Origin: Acuticoccus mangrovi
GTDB taxonomy: Bacteria; Pseudomonadota; Alphaproteobacteria; Rhizobiales; Amorphaceae
Assembly: GCF_016411865.1 (NCBI RefSeq)
Contig: NZ_JAEKJA010000006.1
Coordinates: forward strand, 124,001-188,000
Direction: 5' to 3'
DNA length: 64,000 nucleotides
The translations under genes were made by a program, and so were the position numbers. This document shows, one piece after another, positions 17,846 to 25,085 of this stretch. The notes under the pieces are model-generated. The model had not been told where the DNA came from. It made no database searches and saw only the letters and a list, made by a program, of their open reading frames with translations. Numbering within the stretch: the first letter of the stretch is position 1; every line of letters begins with the position of its first letter.

Positions 17846-18122
17846 GAAACACCCCGCCCGCCGAGACCGTGGCCGCACGCCCCCCGTGCGGCCACTTTGC
17901 GTTTGGTCGCATGCCAGACTGTCTATCGAATACGTCGAGACTGATGTTGAACCAGTAAGATTTGCAAATATGATTGGAAGTAACTCAATATCTTCTCGTA
18001 TTGTTTAAAGTAATCTATAGGGACTCGCTACAACAGCGTCCGGATTTCTGATTGGATTCTGTGTTATCGCTATGATGAGACTGAAGGGCGTCGAGATGAG
18101 ACGTGCTTCAGGAGAAATCGTC
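17846..18122. other. AT-rich intergenic region before manganese catalase
   Basis: The gap from dctM to the catalase is 410 bases. The two hairpins take up its first part; the rest has no gene, and the stretch 17930-18070 is clearly AT-rich against the surrounding GC-rich coding DNA. It presumably holds the catalase promoter. TATAGG at 18016-18021 could be a -10 element, but the matching -35 position (TTCTCG) is weak. A short frame opened by an ATG at 18072 only extends the catalase gene upstream and lacks a ribosome site. Confidence 0.45.
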
Positions 18123-19025
18123 ATGTTCATGCGCATCGATCGGCTGCAGGTGGAGATGCCTGTGCCGAAGGATCCCGATCCCACCGCGGCCGCGGCCGTT
18201 CAAGAGCTGATGGGCGGCCGCTTCGGCGAGATGTCCACGCTGATGAACTACATGTTCCAGTCGATGAACTTCCGCAACAAAGAGAAGCTCAAGCCCTACT
18301 ACGCGCTGATCTCCAACATCTGCACAGAAGAGCTCGGTCACGTCGAGCTGATCGCGGCGACCGTCAACGGATGCCTGAGTGGGGTGGGATCGACCGGCGA
18401 CATCACCCAGGGGGACGCGGGCTTCGCGCACATGAAGGAGGCCGGACTTCTCGGCCAGTTCATCAATTTCGGCGCCCAGGCGATGCCGACCGACTCGCGC
18501 GGCGAGGGATGGCACGGCTCCTACGTGTTCAACTCCGGCAACCTGATCCTCGACCTGTTGCACAACTTCTTCCTGGAGAACGGGGCGCGGACGGCGAAGC
18601 TGCGCGTCTACCAGATGACCGACAACCCGGCGGCGCGGCAGATGCTCGGCTACCTCTTCACCCGCGGCGGGGTGCACGCGCACGCCTACGCGCTGGCGCT
18701 CGAGAAGCTGACCGGCGTCGAGATGCGGAAGATGCTGCCCATCCCGGCGGTCGAGGACATTCAGCTGCCCGAATCGCGGAAGTTCATGGAGGAGGGCTGG
18801 CACCGCCGCCTCTACCGCTTCAGCCCCGGCGACTATAAGGACATCGCCGAGATCTGGACCGGCAACCACATGGACGGTCAGCCGCTCGAGGTCGTCGACG
18901 GCCCGCCGCAGGGGGGCGACATGAACGACTACGAGGGGATCTCGGAGGCGTTCACGCCGGAATATCACCCCGAGGAGATCTTCGAGATGGCGCAGAAGCT
19001 CTATAAGCAGGCGGGCGGCGTCTAG
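18123..19025 (+). CDS. Manganese (non-heme) catalase
   Basis: A 300-residue dimanganese catalase, which splits hydrogen peroxide into water and oxygen without heme. All five expected metal ligands are present with family spacing: E36 in GRFGEMSTL, E70 and H73 in EELGHVEL, E152 in NFFLENGAR and H185 in GGVHAHAY (E35, E66, H69, E148, H181 in the Lactobacillus enzyme). Length is normal. ATG at 18123 is chosen because AGGAG lies eight bases before it. It stands alone, after an AT-rich spacer and convergent with the IclR gene. Regulation by peroxide or stationary phase is possible, but no site was identified. Confidence 0.95.
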   Translation: MFMRIDRLQVEMPVPKDPDPTAAAAVQELMGGRFGEMSTLMNYMFQSMNFRNKEKLKPYYALISNICTEELGHVELIAATVNGCLSGVGSTGDITQGDAGFAHMKEAGLLGQFINFGAQAMPTDSRGEGWHGSYVFNSGNLILDLLHNFFLENGARTAKLRVYQMTDNPAARQMLGYLFTRGGVHAHAYALALEKLTGVEMRKMLPIPAVEDIQLPESRKFMEEGWHRRLYRFSPGDYKDIAEIWTGNHMDGQPLEVVDGPPQGGDMNDYEGISEAFTPEYHPEEIFEMAQKLYKQAGGV

Positions 19026-19043
19026 GCTCGGTTCCCGACCCCG

Positions 19044-19772
19044 TCAGACGTTGGCGAGGCGCCGGCCGAGGGCCTGCGCCTCCTCTTGCAGGATGGGCAG
19101 GAGCCGCTCGACCGCCCCCGGCGCCTCGAACCGGCTCTTCAGCCCCGACACGTTGAGCGCGCCGACGAGCGCGCCGCCGGTGGCGAGCACCGGCACCGAC
19201 AGGCCGGCGATGTCGGGGTCGCGCTCGCCGAGCGAGAGATAGTAGCCCGCCTCGCGGATCGCCTCGAAGAAGGGCCCCTCGCCGCCGGAGTAGGCGATGA
19301 GCACCCGTCCGCTCGCGCCCCGGTCGATCGGCAGCATCGCCCCTTCCTCCAACACGTGGCGGATGGTGCGGCTCGAATGCTGGCGATATAGGCAGAGCCG
19401 CATGTTGCCCCGGCGGACGTAGAAGGTGGCGGTCTCGCCCGTCTCTTCGGCGATGCGGGCGAGCACGGGGCGGACGCGGTCCGCGAGGTTGAAGGCGCTC
19501 TGGTAGAGATTGCCGAGTCGCCACAGGCTGGGGCCGAGGCGGAAGTGGCCGTCCTCGTCGCGGTGGAGATAGTCGAAGCGGGCGAGCGAGGCATAGAGGC
19601 GCAGCACCGTGCTGCGGTAGAAGCCGGTGCGCTTGGTGATCTCGCTCAGCGTCAGGCGCGGCGAGCCGTCCGCGAACGCCTCCAGAATGGTCAGCGCGCG
19701 CTCCACGGCCTCCACCTTCTGCTCCTTGTGAGCGTCGGCTGGCGTTCCGGGAGAGGGGGCGGGGTCCTTCAT
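19044..19772 (-). CDS. IclR-family transcriptional regulator
   Basis: A 242-residue IclR regulator. The winged helix covers about residues 18-82 (VEAVERALTILEAFADG, then LSEITKRTGFYRSTVLRLYASL) and the effector-binding domain follows (TATFYVRRGNMRLCLYR, ASGRVLIAYSGG, GLSVPVLATGGALVGALNVSG). ATG at 19772 follows GAAGAGG. It sits 31 bases after the enoyl-CoA-hydratase-like gene on the same strand, so it is probably the third gene of that operon and regulates it. A palindromic site upstream of the first gene (21542-21556) is a candidate target. The nearby CoA-transferase/TRAP operon may also be under its control (inference). Confidence 0.92.
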   Translation of the reverse strand: MKDPAPSPGTPADAHKEQKVEAVERALTILEAFADGSPRLTLSEITKRTGFYRSTVLRLYASLARFDYLHRDEDGHFRLGPSLWRLGNLYQSAFNLADRVRPVLARIAEETGETATFYVRRGNMRLCLYRQHSSRTIRHVLEEGAMLPIDRGASGRVLIAYSGGEGPFFEAIREAGYYLSLGERDPDIAGLSVPVLATGGALVGALNVSGLKSRFEAPGAVERLLPILQEEAQALGRRLANV

Positions 19773-19803
19773 GGTCGCCTCTTCGAAGGAGACGGGCGCC
19801 GCG

Positions 19804-20568
19804 TCAAGAGCGCGCGGTACCGGAGGCAAAGGCGGCGAGGGCGCGATCGGCGGCGTCGGTGGTGCGGCGCAGCGCCCGGTTCACCTCGCGGCCGAAGGCG
19901 AGCGAGGCGGCAAGGTTGCGCTCCGCGCCGGGCGCGGCGTCGAGGGCGCGCTTGATGGCGGTCACCACGGCCGGATCGTAGCCGGCGACACGGGCGGCGA
20001 GCTGTTCGGCCCGCGCCACCACGCCGTCGTCGCGCACCTCGTTGACGAGGCCCCAGCCGCACGCGGTGGCCGCATCGAGCCGCTCGTCGGACAGGAGCAG
20101 AAACGCGGCCTGCTTGCGCGTCAGCTCCGGCTGGGAGGTCGGGCCGGAGAGGGAGGCATAGCTTCCAAGCCGGGCCTCGGGGAGGGCAAAGGTCGCATCG
20201 CGATGCGCGATCGCGAGGTCGGCGACGTTGACGAGGGTCATCCCGGCGCCGATCGCCATCCCCTCCACCGCGGCGATGAGCACCGCCGGATGGCCGCGCA
20301 GGGCGAGGACGAGGCGGCGCCATTCCTCGTCCGCGCCGGTCATGTTGCCGGCCGCCTTGTCGGCCTCGCGCTCCTTGAGGTCGAGGCCGGCGCAGAAGGC
20401 GGGCCCTTCAGCGTCGATCACGATTGCGCGAGCTTGACCCTCGAGCGCCTCCAGCGCGTCGATCAGGGCGAGGCGAAGGGCCCGGTTCAGCGCGTTGCGT
20501 TTCTTCGAGCGCTGCAGGGTGAGGCGAGCCCAGCCCTCGCCTCGCGTGATGGCGAGGGGGGCATCCAT
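19804..20568 (-). CDS. Enoyl-CoA hydratase/isomerase family protein
   Basis: A 254-residue crotonase-superfamily enzyme acting on acyl-CoA thioesters. The oxyanion-hole segments are present (GPAFCAGLDLKE and AVEGMAIGAGMT), and the second catalytic Glu position is kept in LPEARLG. The first catalytic Glu of enoyl-CoA hydratases, normally in a GxGxELA segment, is replaced: the sequence reads GAGMTLVNVAD, with Thr at the expected position. It may therefore be an isomerase, a hydrolase or a specialised hydratase rather than a standard fatty-acid enzyme. The gene starts two bases before the end of the lyase gene's stop region (20570), so the two are tightly coupled. Confidence 0.9.
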   Translation of the reverse strand: MDAPLAITRGEGWARLTLQRSKKRNALNRALRLALIDALEALEGQARAIVIDAEGPAFCAGLDLKEREADKAAGNMTGADEEWRRLVLALRGHPAVLIAAVEGMAIGAGMTLVNVADLAIAHRDATFALPEARLGSYASLSGPTSQPELTRKQAAFLLLSDERLDAATACGWGLVNEVRDDGVVARAEQLAARVAGYDPAVVTAIKRALDAAPGAERNLAASLAFGREVNRALRRTTDAADRALAAFASGTARS

Positions 20569-20569
20569 C

Positions 20570-21493
20570 TCAGGCCGCCCGCGCGTAGTGGAAGCCTTTG
20601 GGAAGCCCCGCGTCCGGCACGTTGCCGTAGAGCGGCTCGCCCGGCAGGCCCTTCAGGATGATCTGGCGCGCGTCGAGGAGCTTGTCGATGTCGACGCCGG
20701 TGTCGAGCCCCATCGATTCCAGGAGGAAGACGAGGTCTTCCGTCACGATGTTGCCGGTGGCGCCGGGCGCGTAGGGGCAGCCGCCGAGGCCGGCTTGCGA
20801 GGAATCGAAAGTCGTCACCCCGACCTCCAGCGCGGCGACGACGTTGGCGAGACCCTGGCCGCGGGTGTTGTGGAAGTGGGCGCCGCCCGCCTTGTCGCCC
20901 ACCTCGGCGATCAGGCGCTTGAAGAGGCGGCGCACCTGGGCCGGATTGCCGTAGCCGGTGGTGTCGGAGAGGCCGATATTGTCGGCGCCGGCCTTGGCGA
21001 GGGCGACGGCGATCTCGATCACCCGGTCCTCGTCCACCGCCCCTTCCATGGTGCAGCCGAAGGCGGTGGAGACGCCGGCGTCGATCTCGCGATAGGGCCC
21101 GTCGAGGCTGTCGCGCAGGGCGCAGACCCGGGCGACGTCGGCGATGGCTTCGTCGGTGGTGCGGTTGATGTTCTTGCGCGAGTGGGTCTCGGAGGCCGAG
21201 ATCGGCATGGTGATGCGCAGGGCGCCCGCCTCGAAGGCCCGCTCCGCACCCTTGAGGTTCGGTACCAGAGCGAGAACGCCGAGGCCGGGGATCGCGTTGG
21301 CCGCCTGCACGAGCTCGGCGCAGTCGGCCATCTGCGGCAACAGCCGGGGCGAGACGAACGAGCCCACCTCGATCTCGGGCAGTCCGGCGGCGGCGAGCGC
21401 GGTGATCCACTCGATCTTGATGGCGGTGGGCATCGTGCGGTCGATGCTCTGCAACCCGTCGCGGGGGCCGACTTCGCTGACGATGACGTCCAT
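20570..21493 (-). CDS. Hydroxymethylglutaryl-CoA lyase family protein
   Basis: A 307-residue TIM-barrel lyase of the DRE/HMGL superfamily. It has EVGPRDGLQS at the N-terminus (Arg-Asp pair for substrate and metal), the metal-binding HFHNTRGQG, and the catalytic Cys loop GLGGCPYAPGATGN. Authentic HMG-CoA lyases carry HCHD at the metal site; here the last Asp is Asn, so the preferred acyl-CoA may differ. HMG-CoA lyase splits 3-hydroxy-3-methylglutaryl-CoA into acetoacetate and acetyl-CoA. It is the first gene of a three-gene operon with an enoyl-CoA-hydratase-like gene and an IclR regulator. No biotin carboxylase for leucine breakdown is nearby. Confidence 0.92.
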   Translation of the reverse strand: MDVIVSEVGPRDGLQSIDRTMPTAIKIEWITALAAAGLPEIEVGSFVSPRLLPQMADCAELVQAANAIPGLGVLALVPNLKGAERAFEAGALRITMPISASETHSRKNINRTTDEAIADVARVCALRDSLDGPYREIDAGVSTAFGCTMEGAVDEDRVIEIAVALAKAGADNIGLSDTTGYGNPAQVRRLFKRLIAEVGDKAGGAHFHNTRGQGLANVVAALEVGVTTFDSSQAGLGGCPYAPGATGNIVTEDLVFLLESMGLDTGVDIDKLLDARQIILKGLPGEPLYGNVPDAGLPKGFHYARAA

Positions 21494-21541
21494 ACCGGAC
21501 TCCTTGGCTTCCTCGCAGAGAGTGCGTTGTTCGCTCTCTTA

Positions 21542-21556
21542 GTCTGTCAGGCAGAC
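21542..21556. promoter_or_regulatory. Operator-like palindrome before the HMG-CoA-lyase-like gene
   Basis: Inverted repeat GTCTG-TCAGG-CAGAC, 49 bases upstream of the lyase start, in the promoter region of the minus-strand operon. Its arms resemble the GTCT-AGC-AGAC site before the CoA-transferase operon. The IclR protein encoded in the same operon is the likeliest binder (inference). Confidence 0.45.
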
Positions 21557-21630
21557 AAGTGTCACTCTCGGGCCCATCTGTCAATGTCGCCGACGGCCGC
21601 GCGGCCGGGTCGGGCGGTGGACGGGGGCAC

Positions 21631-21702
21631 GGAGGGGTGCGGGTGGGTCAAGGCCGGCGAAGCCGCCCGAAGGGCTTGGCCTTGACGCGCCCGCACCCCT
21701 CC
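21631..21702. repeat. Long imperfect inverted repeat (25-base arms)
   Basis: Arm 21631-21655 and arm 21678-21702 are reverse complements with two mismatches in 25 bases; an inner AAGCC / GGCTT pair lies in the loop. It is the first of several adjacent hairpins in the 373-base gene-free stretch 21494-21866, between the ArgE-type gene stop and the HMG-CoA-lyase-like gene start. The whole stretch carries no ORF with a ribosome site. Confidence 0.8.
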
Positions 21703-21715
21703 CCAGCCTCATCGG

Positions 21716-21766
21716 CAAGGGGTCAGGAGAGGCGGACGCGAAGCGTCGGTCTCACCTGAACCCTTG
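21716..21766. repeat. Second inverted repeat of the stacked block
   Basis: Outer arms CAAGGGGTCAGG (21716-21727) and CCTGAACCCTTG (21755-21766) pair with one mismatch. An inner perfect hairpin GACGC-GAA-GCGTC lies at 21735-21747. The element directly follows the 25-base inverted repeat. Confidence 0.75.
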
Positions 21767-21788
21767 GCCGCCGCCGAGGCGGGGGAGC

Positions 21789-21824
21789 GCGAGGGGGAAC
21801 ACCCTCGCTTTCTGAAGAAGAAAG
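21789..21824. repeat. Two adjoining hairpins, one terminator-like
   Basis: GCGAGGG-GGAACA-CCCTCGC (21789-21808) is a perfect seven-base stem followed on the plus strand by TTTCT. It is joined to CTTTCT-GAAGA-AGAAAG (21808-21824). On the minus strand these lie just after the ArgE-type gene and could end that transcript; on the plus strand the first looks like an intrinsic terminator but no plus-strand gene precedes it. Confidence 0.6.
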
Positions 21825-21866
21825 TCGGCGCGACGCGCCGTCCGCCTCGAGGTCGCGGCGCGCGCC

Positions 21867-23027
21867 TCAGATGCCGGCGCGGCAGAGCGAGGCGAGGCGG
21901 CTCATCATCGCGGCGCCGTCGTCGAGCTCGTCGAGCCCGATCCATTCGTCGGCCTTGTGGGCCCGGCCGATGTCGCCGGGGCCGCAGACGAGGGAGGGGA
22001 CGCCAGCGGCGGAGAAGACGCCGCCCTCGGTGCCGAAGGAGACGGCGCCGGGCGGCACGTCGGTGCCGGCGATGCGGGCGAGAAGGGCGGCGGCCGCCTC
22101 GTCGCGCGTGTCGAGCCCCGGATAGGCGGAGAGTTCCTCGACGAGGATGTCGGCCTCGGGAGCCCGGGCCTTGAGGGCGGCCCGCTGGGCGGCGACGAGC
22201 GCGTCGATGCGGTCGAGGAAGAGGCGGGGATCGCTCGCCGGAAGATAGCGGATCTCGAAGTCGAGCGTCGCCGTGTCCGGCACGAGGTTCACCGCCGAGC
22301 CGCCGTGGAGGGCGCCGACGTGGATCGTGGTGTAGCCCGGCTCGAAGCGCTCGTCGCCGGGGACCTCGGCCGCCTCGCGGGCGAGGGCGGCGAGACCGAC
22401 GGCGATTTCGGCGGCCGCATCGACGGCGTTCGCCGCCCGGTGGGGCATCGCCGAGTGGCCGGCCCGCCCGCGGACGCGGATGCGGCGGGCGATCTTGCCC
22501 TTGTGGGCGGAGGCGATGCGCATCGAGGTCGGCTCGCCGATGATTGCGAGCACCGGCGGTGCCACCGCCGCGACGAGGGCGGCGGCGAGGTCCGGAACCC
22601 CGCGGCAGCCGACCTCCTCGTCGTAGGAGAAGGCGATGTGGATCGGCGTCTGGAGCGGCCGTTCGGTGAATTCGGGAAGATGGGCGAGGGCGAGGGCGAG
22701 GAAGCCCTTCATGTCGCTCGTCCCGCGGCCGTAGACGCGGCCGTCCTTCGTCAGCCCGTCGAACGGGGGAACGGACCAGTCCTGCCCCTCCACCGGCACC
22801 ACGTCCATGTGGCCGGATAGGACGATGCCGGGCACCGTGGGATCGCCGATGGTGGCGAGGAGCGAGGTCTTCGCCCGATCGGCGGAGGGCACGCGGGTGA
22901 CGGCGAGTCCCGCCTCCGCCATCGCCTCCTCGCAATAGGCGGCGATGTCGAGGTTGGAGACGTCGCTGACCGAGGCGAAGCGCACCAGGTCGACGAGACG
23001 GGCGTGGATGCGCTCGCGGGCCGACAC
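21867..23027 (-). CDS. argE: Acetylornithine deacetylase-type M20 amidohydrolase
   Basis: A 386-residue zinc amidohydrolase of the M20 family, closest in layout and length to ArgE (383 residues in E. coli). Metal-binding segments are all present: LSGHMDVVP with His and Asp, GRGTSDMKG, the catalytic DEEVGCRG, GEPTSMRI, and a late His in GRAHKADEW. GTG at 23027 is the start; the upstream flavin reductase stops five bases earlier. As the last gene of a catabolic operon (RidA, DUF1028, HpaB, HpaC) it probably removes an acyl or carbamoyl group from a pathway intermediate rather than serving arginine synthesis (inference). Stacked hairpins follow its stop. Confidence 0.88.
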   Translation of the reverse strand: MSARERIHARLVDLVRFASVSDVSNLDIAAYCEEAMAEAGLAVTRVPSADRAKTSLLATIGDPTVPGIVLSGHMDVVPVEGQDWSVPPFDGLTKDGRVYGRGTSDMKGFLALALAHLPEFTERPLQTPIHIAFSYDEEVGCRGVPDLAAALVAAVAPPVLAIIGEPTSMRIASAHKGKIARRIRVRGRAGHSAMPHRAANAVDAAAEIAVGLAALAREAAEVPGDERFEPGYTTIHVGALHGGSAVNLVPDTATLDFEIRYLPASDPRLFLDRIDALVAAQRAALKARAPEADILVEELSAYPGLDTRDEAAAALLARIAGTDVPPGAVSFGTEGGVFSAAGVPSLVCGPGDIGRAHKADEWIGLDELDDGAAMMSRLASLCRAGI

Positions 23028-23032
23028 GGGCC

Positions 23033-23542
23033 TCAGACCGGCAGCCGGTGGAAGGCGCGGTCGGAGAAGACCAGCGGTCGTGCCTCGTTCTCGCGCACCG
23101 CGGTCACCGCGCCCACCACGATGGCGTGGGAGCCGAACTCGCACACGTGAGCCACCGTGCAGGCGATGTTTGAGAGGGCGCCCTCGAGCGCCGGCGCCGT
23201 CCCCTCGATAGGGCTCCAGCCGTGGGCGGAGAATTTGTCGTCCCTCAGATGGGGCACCATGCCGGCGAACACCTTCGCCACCTCCTCCTGCTCGCCGGAG
23301 AGGATGTTCGCGACAAACGTCCCGTTGCGCACGATCGTGTCGTAAGAGCGGGCGTTCTGGTGCACGCAGAACATCACCGAGGGCGGCTCCATCGAGACGG
23401 ACGTGAAGGAGGAGACGGTGAGCCCCGCCCGTCCCCCCACGCCGTCGGTGGTGATGACGGCGACGCCGGCGGCGGTACGGCGCATCGCGCTGCGGAAGGC
23501 CGCCTCGTCGACGGCGGGCGGGGTGGGAAGCGCGCGCGCCAT
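23033..23542 (-). CDS. hpaC: Flavin reductase (HpaC family)
   Basis: A 169-residue NAD(P)H:flavin oxidoreductase of the HpaC/RutF type. It supplies reduced flavin to a partner monooxygenase. Family landmarks are FRSAMRRTAAGVAVITT, GLTVSSFTSVSMEPP (flavin phosphate binding), VMFCVHQNARS, FVANILSGEQEEVAKVF and a C-terminal HAIVVGAV. The ATG overlaps the hpaB TGA (ATGA), so the two components of the monooxygenase are co-translated. It could also feed the luciferase-like monooxygenase encoded on the other strand at 28870. Confidence 0.92.
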   Translation of the reverse strand: MARALPTPPAVDEAAFRSAMRRTAAGVAVITTDGVGGRAGLTVSSFTSVSMEPPSVMFCVHQNARSYDTIVRNGTFVANILSGEQEEVAKVFAGMVPHLRDDKFSAHGWSPIEGTAPALEGALSNIACTVAHVCEFGSHAIVVGAVTAVRENEARPLVFSDRAFHRLPV

Positions 23543-24990
23543 CACGATCCCTTCACCCGGTCGGAGAGGCCGGCGGCGCGGCGGACGAAGTCGAGCGGGC
23601 CGTCGAAGTCGAAGTTCTGATAGAGGGCGTTCAGGTGGTTGAAGTGCGGCGCCTGGGCGAACTGCACGAAGGTCAGCCGGTGCCCCGCATAGTCGGAGTT
23701 GAGGAGGTCGCGGGCGAAGGCGAGGAGCTTGCGCCGATCGTCGGCCTGCCAGGTGTCGTTGAGCGAATAGAATTTCTTGAGCCAGTCGCCGCTGCCTTCG
23801 GCGTCGAAGGAGGCGGCGTTGGGGGTGACGCAGATCTGGCCGCCGCAGAGCTCGCGGGCGATGTGCATCATCGTCGGCAGCTGCGAGCAGGCGAGGATGC
23901 GGCCGGCGTAGAGGAGCGACTGGTTCGGCATCAACAGGCCGCCGGGGCTCGTCTCGGCGAGGGCGATCGAGGCGGTGAGGTGCGCGTTGATGCCTTCGCG
24001 GTAGCAGGCGAGCTCGGCGAGCTTCTCGCGCACCCCCTGGAGCTTGTCGAGGCCGGTCTGCTTGGCGTTCCACATCGCCGCGCCGATCATCATGTCGGCG
24101 ACGTAGAGGATGCGCAGCACGTAGGGGAAGGCGGAGTAGCGGTGGAGCGTGGAGCGGATGAACTGCGCGGCCTTGGTGTGGCGATAGAAGAAGACGTCCT
24201 CCCAGGGGATCAGGACGTCGTCGAACACCACCAGCGCCTCCACCTCGTCGAAGCGGTTGGAGAGGGGGTAGTCGCGCGGATCGCTGCGCCCGGCAAAGCC
24301 GGTGCGGCAGATGTGCTTGACGCCCGGCGCGCCCATCTGGACGACGCAGCCGACGGCGTAGTCGGATAGCTCCTCGTCGCGCCACGCGCCGACGGTGGGC
24401 TTCAGGAAGGCCTGATCGGCGTAGGCGGCGGCGGTCTCGTACTTCGCGCCGCGGATGACGATGCCGGCGTCGGTCTCCTTGGTGACGTGCACCATGAAGT
24501 CCGGGTCCTGCTCCTGCGGCGGGCGCGAGCGGTCGCCCTTCGGGTCGGTGTTCGCCGAGACGTGGAAGACGTCCTTCTCGATCACCTTGCGGATGTTGCG
24601 ATCGATGTTGTCGGCGAAGCGCGGGTCGATCGAGGCGAGCACGTCGCGCCCGTCCATCAGCGACCACATCTCGCCGATGGTCTCGTCGCCGACGCGCGTC
24701 ACGACGCCGCCGATGTCTTTCATGACGTGGTCGATGGCGACGCGCTTGTCGTCCCAGTCCTTCGTCTCGCGCGGCGGGCGGTTGAAGATGGAGTGGAGCT
24801 CGTTGTCCTCGGCGTAGGTGAGGGCGCTCGCGAACTCGCCGTCGTGCGCCATGTCGAACATGCGCGCCTTGATGTCGATGATCGGCTTCATCGCCGGGTG
24901 GGTCGTGACGTCCTTGACGCGCTCACCGTCGACCCAGACCTCGCGGCCGTCGCGGAGCCCTTCCTTGTATTGTTCACCCGTGCGGATCAT
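23542..24990 (-). CDS. hpaB: 4-hydroxyphenylacetate 3-monooxygenase family oxygenase (HpaB)
   Basis: A 482-residue reduced-flavin-dependent oxygenase of the HpaB family, which adds an oxygen atom to aromatic or heteroaromatic rings. It has the family opening MIRTGEQYKEGLRDGREVWV, HSIFNRPPRETKDWDDKR in the N-terminal domain, TDAGIVIRGAKYETAAAYADQ, and IPWEDVFFYRHTKAAQF with PHFNHLNALY near the end. ATG at 24990 is preferred to GTG at 24996 because AAGGGA is then well spaced. The reductase HpaC follows with an ATGA overlap. 4-Hydroxyphenylacetate itself is doubtful: no hpa ring-cleavage genes accompany it, and the upstream genes suggest a nitrogen compound. Confidence 0.92.
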   Translation of the reverse strand: MIRTGEQYKEGLRDGREVWVDGERVKDVTTHPAMKPIIDIKARMFDMAHDGEFASALTYAEDNELHSIFNRPPRETKDWDDKRVAIDHVMKDIGGVVTRVGDETIGEMWSLMDGRDVLASIDPRFADNIDRNIRKVIEKDVFHVSANTDPKGDRSRPPQEQDPDFMVHVTKETDAGIVIRGAKYETAAAYADQAFLKPTVGAWRDEELSDYAVGCVVQMGAPGVKHICRTGFAGRSDPRDYPLSNRFDEVEALVVFDDVLIPWEDVFFYRHTKAAQFIRSTLHRYSAFPYVLRILYVADMMIGAAMWNAKQTGLDKLQGVREKLAELACYREGINAHLTASIALAETSPGGLLMPNQSLLYAGRILACSQLPTMMHIARELCGGQICVTPNAASFDAEGSGDWLKKFYSLNDTWQADDRRKLLAFARDLLNSDYAGHRLTFVQFAQAPHFNHLNALYQNFDFDGPLDFVRRAAGLSDRVKGS

Positions 24991-25045
24991 GCGCACCGTC
25001 CCTTGGTGGATGGAGCCTGAACGATAGGACGAGGCCTAGCCTCAG

Positions 25046-25057
25046 GAAAATATTTTC
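25046..25057. promoter_or_regulatory. Palindrome in AT-rich gap before hpaB
   Basis: Perfect 12-base palindrome GAAAATATTTTC within a 95-base AT-rich gap between the 2-hydroxyacid dehydrogenase stop and the hpaB start. A second palindrome, GATTAATC, lies at 25073-25080. Other junctions in this operon overlap, so the gap probably holds an internal promoter with an operator for hpaB, hpaC and the ArgE-type gene. Confidence 0.5.
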
Positions 25058-25085
25058 ATTGTGTCGATTGGATCGATTAATCCGA

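Noticed and set aside
19804-21493. Leucine degradation operon
   Set aside because: No methylcrotonyl-CoA carboxylase or isovaleryl-CoA dehydrogenase genes are nearby, and both enzymes carry active-site changes.
21789-21811. Intrinsic terminator of a plus-strand gene
   Set aside because: The hairpin with TTTCT fits the form, but no plus-strand gene lies upstream of it; it is treated as part of the repeat block.
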